A stretch of DNA of 64,000 nt from Lycorma delicatula. Taxonomy: Eukaryota; Arthropoda; Insecta; Hemiptera; Fulgoridae. This document shows, piece after piece, positions 59,951-64,000 of the stretch (the first letter of the stretch is position 1; the number at the start of each line of letters is the position of its first letter). The stretch is from NCBI RefSeq assembly GCF_047948215.1, contig NC_134461.1, positions 128,350,512-128,414,511 on the forward strand, read 5' to 3'. The position numbers were made by a program, and so were the translations under genes. The notes under the pieces were generated by a model. It did no database searches and was not told the DNA's origin. It saw nothing but the letters and a program-made list of their open reading frames with translations.

Positions 59951-62900
59951 TAAATTAATATTTAAAATATTATATGTTTATATTAATTACAAACATTATA
60001 TATTTTTTTTAATATTCTGAAGATTTAAATTTGTGTATGTACAATTTTTTATTGACTGTTACGATATTATGAAAAAACATTATAATAGTACATGTTAATG
60101 GTATACGTAATAGTAACATATTAATTAACATAATAATATAATTAATTAACATGTTATACGATAATAATTAACGTTCTGTAATTACAACCCTCCCAATAGA
60201 ACTCTGATTGATTGTCTTGTTCCTGTCAATCGGCTGTCTTATTAGATGACAATTCTCGTGAGATAAACAAATTTATTTTGATTGAAACAAAACCAAAACC
60301 TCATTTGTGGAGCATTTTTTTTGAAAAACTAACCAGATATTCCCAAAATAATATAAAGCGACTAAAAAAATAATCATCCTTATTAAATATTTATTATGCA
60401 TATATGCCTTACAGTTCAATCGCTATATCAATTGCAGATCTTTGCCCTTATCTTGTGTTTTTTTCCTACATTAAAGGTGGTTTATTGAAATAGATTACGA
60501 TATATTTCAGTAAATCAAAACGTAACTGAGTTCCCGCGACAATAAAGGTCGTTAGAGTTGACGTGTCTTAAGCTTATTATTATTGACAAACAAAAATTTT
60601 AACTTAAAAAAGTTTTAATAGCATGTAAATAAAGTAAACAAAGAAAAATCTTTTCTTTTTTTTTAAACAGAGAAGAAAATGTTTTAAATTAGAGACTACA
60701 AGCATTATACTGGAAAACGTATGCGGTAGTGTATCACATAGGATGATTGCCAAAAGAGATAATATTTTATTACACTCCTTTTTATAACGATATCGTGGTA
60801 TTTTGTATTACGTCTTTTAACTTTTAAAGCAACAGGCTAAAGAATGAATTAATACAATTTTAGAAAAACTAATAATTATTAAGTATTTAAAAATTAAAAA
60901 AATAAGATATGTATTTTATTTTTTCTCGGTTTAACTATGTACATTTTTTTTTTTAAGTAGTCGCTTTTATCTATATTTAACAAATAAAATATTTATCTGT
61001 CCAGTATCCAACCGTATATAATAAAACTGTACCAGAACTGCACGGTGCAGTTCTGGGACCTACTTTATTAGATTTTTAAGGTTATAAAATATTTAAAAAA
61101 CCATCAAGTTTATTCCTTATACAGCGCCTTAAAATATTCAGTAGGTCCTCAGTTCTTGGAGTAACTGAAATCTAGGTAAAATTTTTCGCTAGCCGTAACT
61201 CAATAACAAAGCGTTTTCGGATATATATTAGTACAAGCTTTTTTTTTATATTTCAAGCTCTAGAATCAGTTTCCAAGTTATTTACCTTTCCTCGTGAATT
61301 ATTTCACATAAACGGGTAAATTGTACGGCTAAATTTAAAATCCTAACGAAAGGATTTTTTTTCATCTGAAAAAGTGACACAAAAAAGAAGGAAATAATCA
61401 ATCGAAGAAGAAGTGAAAAAGAAGGAGATAAAAGAGGTTTAGAAGCCGTAGATAGGTAAGAAGGAAGGAGTGACATAAATGAGAAAGATGGTTAAAGAAG
61501 AGTAGAAGATGTTAAAGAGGAGAACTGTAGAACGATATGAACGAAGAGAAGAGAAAAAGAAAATGGAGCTATAAGCAGAAGAAGAGGTGAGTGCAACGAA
61601 GGAGAAAAACATGAGAAGAGGATGAGCGGGAAGAAAGAGTAATAAAAAAGACGGAAAAACAATAAAAGGATTGGAAAGTTACAATTGAATTTAGTTTATA
61701 ATAATCAAAACAGCAGTAGAAACGAAATTCTCAAAGAAAATTATTTTGAACTTTTTTGTACCTACAAATGTAAGATTTTTTCTCCGTTACAAAAATAAAT
61801 ATAAAATAATTCTGGACTTACGTCAGGGAATTACAGAAGGAGAAAGTTATATTCACATCATTAATTGTATCATGTATTTTACGATGGGTCTGGACCTTAA
61901 TAACTCGTTTTATAATAAGGTAAAAAGTAGAGGGCGATCACATTTTCTGTTAACTCACGCAATTTAATTTTTATTGCTGAAATTTCTCTACAAAATAGTA
62001 TAGGAAATTACCTTTTGTTGCGACATTATAATCTAATATGCCGCATGAAACACGTACAAAAACTCTAAAAATATGTCTTATTAAGCTTTTCTCGTCGTTT
62101 TCACTCAATTTGAGCGTTTATCCACCATTAGTTCTCCGGTTATTGGCTGTTGATAAAATAATAGCTTTGCAAGTTATACTAAGCGTCGTGTAAATTGACG
62201 GGTGAATTTTCCGTGTTACTGTGTCCTCAAATAAACTATTAAAACATTTAAATATTCGTACACCGTTAAAATCACAATCATTTCTACGTAAATGTACTAA
62301 ATAACACTCGCGTTTCATTTTCTGTTTTCTTTTTATTTAAGTAAAAGAAAAAAAAATAAGAAGAGGAAAATATGTAAAAGTAAAAGAAGAAAACATAAAA
62401 ATTTAGACCCTGTGAAAGAATGACGATAAAATTTTGTTATAACATATGAGTATTGTTCATTTAACGCTTTTTTATTACTCTATCGTTTACCGGTTTGATT
62501 AATTATTAAAATGCTCACGACGTTTTCTAAAAAAGAAGTGCATTCCAGGATCTGACGGCGATCTGCAATAAATTTGGTATCATTCGAATTGTCATTGCAA
62601 TGTGACTGTAATAATTTGAAATCTTATTGAAATAATGGAGACGAGTGATGGACATAGATCTGATATTATTTTATGAATTAAAAAGGAATGGATGAACTAG
62701 AAAGTTCTTTCCTCCAACACTTTCCTGATTCACTTTTAAACCTAGCTGTGAAAAACATTAATTTGCCGCCAACTTGGTTAAAATTGTCGTAACAAAAGTT
62801 TTTTGTCATAGCTTTTGTTTTTCAGCGGTCTTTAAAATGATTTGTCATAACCCTACATTTTACTTTAAAAATTTCTGAGTTATTCCCCGCTATGGCGATC

Positions 62901-63159
62901 TCCTGGATGCTTGGGGTGTGGCGGTTTAATAGCGAAATTGTTTCGAGGTAGAAGCGTATGTTCAATTTAATTTTTCTATGTTTAACTATTAAAAATTATT
63001 TAAAGATTCTCACACGTTATTAATTCTCTGTGCACAACCATTTATATGTCTGGATGTGTGTGTGTGTGTGTGCAGAGTCAGTATAAGAACTGTCACATTT
63101 TAAAATGTTACAATTATTAGTTTATAATGATATATGTATTATATAAACTCGTATATAAC
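59951..63159. other. AT-rich non-coding stretch
   Basis: No gene or mobile element was recognised. Notable parts are a near-perfect palindrome at 61032-61056, the purine-rich tract at 61366-61678 (own entry), and a short TG run near 63056-63072. Short frames at 61746-61967 and 62318-62118 match nothing. Confidence 0.5.
61366..61678. repeat. Purine-rich (GA/GAA) low-complexity tract
   Basis: About 310 bp in which the plus strand is dominated by A and G, with many GAAGAAG, AGGAG and GAGAAG words. It is irregular, not a clean microsatellite. Such polypurine tracts can form triplex-like structures. The Ser/Leu/Phe-rich frame on the minus strand is a by-product. Confidence 0.75.
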
Positions 63160-63575
63160 TTTTTTCAGCAATTTATTTTTAAAATCAGTCGCCAAAATGA
63201 CTGCGACCGTAAATAAATATTCGGTTAAGAGTAACGTGTCAGAAGACCATACAAAGACAGCCCACATAAATACTATATTAATAACTTGCATCATATCTCA
63301 TGATACAAAACGAACCAATTTATTAACAAAAACAAAGGTAAGAGATAACAAATAATAAAATCATCAAAGTAAATTCACAGATATTTGAGTCGGATAAAGG
63401 TATTTAAAAATAGTAAATATTTTAAAGTTTAAACTATCTTTATCATAATAACTACTTCGTCATCCCACGGGTAATGCACTCAAATGATCCGATCATGCCA
63501 TCGAAATCCAGTACATATCCCAATACAATCGACGTCATATTCAAACGTTTTACTTTATTCAATCACAGATTACAC
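63160..63575 (+). repeat. Dispersed repeat family C, copy 2
   Basis: Same-strand partner of 33405-33990, about 30 kb away. Shared landmarks are AGTCGCCAAAATGACTGCGA, AAGAGTAACGTGTCAGA, AAGTTTAAACTATCTTTA and CATCCCACGGG. The middle part is shorter than in copy 1. It is followed directly by the 107-bp tandem repeat, which copy 1 lacks. Confidence 0.6.
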
Positions 63576-63835
63576 TTTATATGCACACACCTCCAAGATT
63601 ATTTCAGTAAAGATCCAAAAATAATAGGAAACCCGATAAAAATTAAACCAATGAAAACATACACTCAATATCGCAGAAGAAAATTTATATGCACGGCCCT
63701 CCAAGATTATTTCAGTAAACATCCAATATTAATAGGAAAGACGATAAAAATTAACCCAATAAAACACACACCTATATCGAAAATTACACTTTATATGCAA
63801 CGCCCTCCAACATTATTTCAGTAAAGATCCAATAA
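63576..63835 (+). repeat. 107-bp minisatellite, about 2.4 units
   Basis: Units start at 63576, 63684 and 63790 (periods 108 and 106). Each begins TTTATATGCA, followed by CCTCCAAGATTATTTCAGTA, then AATAGGAAAxxCGATAAAAA. A frame at 63474-63824 stays open across the array, so it encodes a 36-residue repeat (FICTxLQDYFSKxP-x-x-IG). The open frame is probably a by-product of the 108-bp period and AT-rich sequence without stops; function is not supported. Confidence 0.8.
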
Positions 63836-64000
63836 TAATATCCTGAATCGTTTAACAGTTCAAAAACCTTTATACTACCAAATCTTGTTATCTCATATAA
63901 GTTCATATCCTGAATACAAGACATAAGGGCTGAGTTTGTTTTTTAAACGAGTGTCTAGGATTCAGACGAAATTTATACTGAACAATCGTTGTTTTGAGTA
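63836..64000. other. End of window, nothing recognised
   Basis: AT-rich sequence after the minisatellite. A flanking repeat end could lie here, but none is visible. Confidence 0.4.

Overview
This window reads as AT-rich nuclear DNA from an arthropod, most likely an insect. The tRNA-derived SINEs and LINE types look hemipteran to me, but that comes from memory of similar sequence and cannot be checked here. I found no intact host gene, no rRNA or convincing functional tRNA gene, no CRISPR array and no bacterial-style operon. Nearly all recognisable coding sequence is decayed transposon sequence.

Layout. About 1-3.9 kb is AT-rich and unassigned. At 4.0-4.8 kb there are two tRNA-derived SINEs, and at 6.4-7.4 kb a LINE 3' end on the minus strand. 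From 9.7-13.3 kb there are dispersed non-coding repeats and another SINE. At 13.9-15.4 kb lies an I/Jockey-like LINE tail (RT end plus RNase H). At 19.9-20.6 kb is a decayed DDE transposase of the Tc1/mariner-like superfamily. The 24.1-28.8 kb block holds three 5'-truncated R1-like LINE tails, all on the plus strand. From 30.8-37.9 kb there are SINEs, a dispersed repeat, a small LINE scrap and a long compound microsatellite. At 39.9-40.8 kb is a second RNase H LINE tail with a 26-base poly(A), and at 43.4-43.9 kb a minus-strand LINE scrap followed by two SINEs. From 49.4-57.5 kb there are more dispersed repeats around the best preserved LINE (53.6-55.0 kb, minus, with RT motifs and three frameshifts). 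At 57.9-59.95 kb two different R1-like LINE tails lie head to head, followed by a third 3'-UTR fragment. The window ends with a purine-rich tract, the second copy of the 33.4 kb repeat, and a 107-bp minisatellite.

How the parts relate. The SINEs carry internal Pol III box B sequences and A-rich tails and would have depended on LINE enzymes. The LINE pieces are almost all 3' ends, as expected from incomplete reverse transcription. The features most worth a second look are the head-to-head LINE junction near 58.89 kb, the in-frame 87-bp duplication at 28.2 kb, the post-stop hairpin at 28.58 kb, two uncharacterised repeat families with paired copies (33.4/63.2 kb and 9.8/52.1 kb), several perfect inverted repeats, and a candidate core promoter near 21.83 kb. 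I did not find a convincing new biological system.
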